Assembly: GCA_001780825.1 (NCBI GenBank)
Contig: MFIX01000013.1
Span: forward strand, 2,164-26,485
Source of the DNA: Candidatus Glassbacteria bacterium RIFCSPLOWO2_12_FULL_58_11
GTDB lineage: Bacteria > Gemmatimonadota > Glassbacteria > GWA2-58-10
Direction: 5' to 3'
DNA: 24,322 nt
Part shown: positions 22,998 through 24,322 of the stretch, one piece after another
Numbering within the stretch: position 1 is the stretch's first letter
How the letters are laid out: every line of letters begins with the position of its first letter
The notes under the pieces: generated by a model
Told to the model about the DNA's origin: nothing
Seen by the model: only the letters and a program-made list of their open reading frames with translations
Database searches by the model: none
Translations under genes and position numbers: made by a program

Positions 22998-23134
22998 GAA
23001 ATAACAGGCTTCCAACCGTTATACCCGGAAAGAAAAATATTGTGCTGGCAAAGCTTCCGGAAAACGGCCCGGCAAGCCATCTGGAATGTATCAGAACGTT
23101 AGCCGCCCGGGCTTACCGCATAAGGCAAAGGGCT

Positions 23135-23163
23135 AATATAACCGCCCACTCAGCGGGTGTCAA
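23135..23163 (-). promoter_or_regulatory. sigma-70 promoter of the surA operon
   Basis: On the minus strand, a perfect -35 TTGACA (23158-23163) is followed by 17 bp and TATATT (23135-23140). The predicted start is near 23128, giving a leader of about 200 nt. It is the best promoter on this strand upstream of the surA-to-ricT gene run. Confidence 0.8.
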
Positions 23164-23404
23164 TCGAAGGGAGGAATGCGGCGGGCGCGGACACGGACAA
23201 TGCTGGCTTGTATCCAGCGCCTGATAAAGCTTTAAAAGAGGCTATTTTCCTTTTCAGATAACCCAGACGGCTGGCAGCAGGAATCTATTTGCCGAAATAC
23301 AGCTCCGCATTATAACATTGAAATGTTGCACAATCTAATAATGCTTATTTCTGATAAGAACTGAGAGATAGAAGTATTTACTTACTGCCAAAAACAAAAC
23401 ATAT
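23164..23404. other. non-coding stretch at the GC-to-AT composition boundary
   Basis: No gene is supported here. The first ~50 bp are GC-rich like the rest of the window; from about 23220 the sequence becomes AT-rich and stays so to the end. A small dyad AACATTGAAATGTT lies near 23316-23329. No tRNA gene, direct repeat or integrase remnant marking an insertion point was seen. Confidence 0.55.
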
Positions 23405-23433
23405 TTGACATTATGGAGAATGCTCTTTATAAT
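23405..23433 (+). promoter_or_regulatory. perfect-consensus sigma-70 promoter for the AT-rich lipoprotein gene
   Basis: TTGACA (23405-23410), exactly 17 bp, then TATAAT (23428-23433): both hexamers match the bacterial consensus at every base. Transcription would start near 23440, leaving about 210 nt before the lipoprotein ATG at 23652. Confidence 0.8.
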
Positions 23434-23439
23434 GAAATA

Positions 23440-23651
23440 AGATTGATAGCAATTTATCAATACAGAAAGGAGACCTTTGATTTAATGAGTTATACAGGTT
23501 TTTGTTATAAATGTCCATGCTTTCTAGCCTCGGCTTTTTAAGTTTAACCTACTACACTTAAAGGCCCTGCGCCAGAAAAGGGGGTTTCTATTGAGAAAAA
23601 GAAATTTATACTATTGGGCATAATATCATTTTATTTTTCCAGGAAGTGGCT
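23440..23651 (+). other. long 5' leader of the lipoprotein gene
   Basis: This 212-nt leader is much longer than needed for initiation. It contains AAAGGAGA at 23466-23473, a possible 18-codon ORF (23485-23541), a 7-bp inverted repeat TTTAAGT...ACTTAAA around 23537-23562, and AGGAAG at 23641-23646 as the lipoprotein ribosome site. No U-rich terminator follows the inverted repeat, and no known riboswitch class was recognised. Confidence 0.45.
23485..23541 (+). CDS. possible Cys-rich 18-residue leader peptide
   Basis: A mini-ORF, ATG at 23485 and TAA at 23539-23541, encodes MSYTGFCYKCPCFLASAF. AAAGGAG lies upstream but its spacing to the ATG, about 12 bases, is long. The peptide has a C-x2-C-x-C cluster and lies between a perfect promoter and a Cys-rich lipoprotein gene, so it could be a translated leader responding to cysteine or charged Cys-tRNA. 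There is no clear terminator/antiterminator pair, and an ORF this short could be chance. Treat as a hypothesis. Confidence 0.2.
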   Translation: MSYTGFCYKCPCFLASAF

Positions 23652-24299
23652 ATGAAAAAGATAGCAATCTTTTTATTTTTACTTGTGAGTTTTGTATTTA
23701 TATGGCTCACGGCATGCAATGATAAAATTGATTATTCTGCAAGTGATGCTCTAAGCCCTCAATTAAGTACCGCTGACGATTCCGCCACAAGTAAATTCCT
23801 AACCCTTAACAAATTGGACAGTAGTATTCCCGGAGATCCATTTACAACCCCTGAGAACTTCGTCGCGATAACTCCAGTAAAATGGGATGGTATCAGTGAA
23901 CTGAAGCCTGGAGTACACTATCGGCTGACGGCTGAGCAATTTGACAAGCTGCCTGAACTAGGAGAGAAATTTAGAAAATTTTACAATGGTTTCATGGCAT
24001 GTAAGGATTCTGCGTATAATGCTATTGGGGAGAAAAAGAAGAGTACTAACCCACGATTGGCGTGGGCGTATGCACGTGCTAATTGCATCGGTAGTGGTCT
24101 TGTCTACGGCGAAGCACAGGCACAAGGGAATAATGGTGCTATGGCTGCGGTTAATATTGATGATACTCCAGTTGACTTCATGATTACACAAGGTACGGAT
24201 ACTGCATTTGCGTATGGGATGTGTGTAAGTGGTTGTAATTCGTGTGTTGCTTATGGCGATGATTTTATGGGTGGCGAGAGTTTTGAGTTATGCCATTGA
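23652..24299 (+). CDS. Cys-rich lipoprotein of unknown family in an AT-rich region
   Basis: No family is recognised. ATG at 23652 is preferred over GTG at 23646 because AGGAAG lies five bases before it. The 215-residue product has a lipoprotein signal (MKKIAIFLFLLVSFVFIWLTAC, lipid Cys22), a low-complexity Ser/Asp/Thr linker (23-60), a middle domain (about 65-150) with KPGVHYRLTAEQFDKLPELGEKFRKFYNGF and cysteines 117 and 145, a Gly/Ala-rich stretch, and a C-terminal Cys cluster (C191-x3-C195-x2-C198 and C214-His). Six non-lipid cysteines could form three disulfides or a metal site. Base composition and codon use are clearly more AT-rich than all other genes here, suggesting recent acquisition. 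It stands alone downstream of a perfect promoter. Confidence 0.8.
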   Translation: MKKIAIFLFLLVSFVFIWLTACNDKIDYSASDALSPQLSTADDSATSKFLTLNKLDSSIPGDPFTTPENFVAITPVKWDGISELKPGVHYRLTAEQFDKLPELGEKFRKFYNGFMACKDSAYNAIGEKKKSTNPRLAWAYARANCIGSGLVYGEAQAQGNNGAMAAVNIDDTPVDFMITQGTDTAFAYGMCVSGCNSCVAYGDDFMGGESFELCH

Positions 24300-24322
24300 C
24301 AATACAGCCGTAACTCTTTGTT

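Noticed and set aside
23042..23224. Plus-strand open frame of 60 codons upstream of the AT-rich region
   Set aside because: It lies across the surA promoter, has no ribosome site and no recognisable content.

Overview
The window is GC-rich and densely packed, with most genes on the minus strand. It comes from a Gram-negative (diderm) bacterium: it encodes MlaE/MlaF/MlaD lipid transport, an LpxH-type lipid A phosphoesterase, a SurA-type periplasmic chaperone, an EnvC-like divisome factor and several lipoproteins. The phylum cannot be fixed from the sequence. The linkage of a RicT/PSP1 gene to holB, and of surA-pdxA to ftsEX, is unlike the standard gammaproteobacterial order and would fit an FCB-type or candidate-phylum lineage; that is inference. 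No rRNA, tRNA, CRISPR array or intact transposon was seen.

Layout. (1) 1-4768, minus: dnaB, mlaE, mlaF, mlaD, then radA, which runs off the left edge. A lipid-transport cassette sits between two DNA replication/repair genes. (2) 4769-5058: non-coding, with a MITE-like inverted repeat. (3) 5059-8807, minus: yicC, gmk, coaBC and a family-4 uracil-DNA glycosylase; a 28-bp perfect palindrome lies between yicC and gmk, and a related 20-bp palindrome lies upstream of radA. (4) 8883-11092, minus: an M23 peptidase, a YbgC-like thioesterase and an unrecognised lipoprotein. (5) 11341-12108, plus: an LpxH-like phosphoesterase, divergent from the M23 gene across overlapping promoter-like sequences. (6) 12120-14369, minus: a large lipoprotein with a DUF4091/GH123-like region. 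(7) 14734-15496: hsp20 with a strong terminator, a near-perfect sigma-54 promoter and three evenly spaced dyads upstream. (8) 15563-22924, minus: surA, pdxA, ftsE, ftsX, an envC-like gene, holB and ricT, probably one long transcription unit read from a good sigma-70 promoter at 23135-23163. (9) 23220 to the end: base composition changes abruptly to AT-rich; a perfect-consensus promoter, a leader of about 210 nt with a possible Cys-rich mini-ORF, and a Cys-rich lipoprotein of unknown family on the plus strand.

Most coding content is housekeeping: replication, DNA repair, CoA, GMP and vitamin B6 synthesis, envelope assembly and cell division. The parts most worth following up are the sigma-54 control region of hsp20, the AT-rich lipoprotein island at the right end, the DUF4091 lipoprotein, and the dispersed palindromic repeats.
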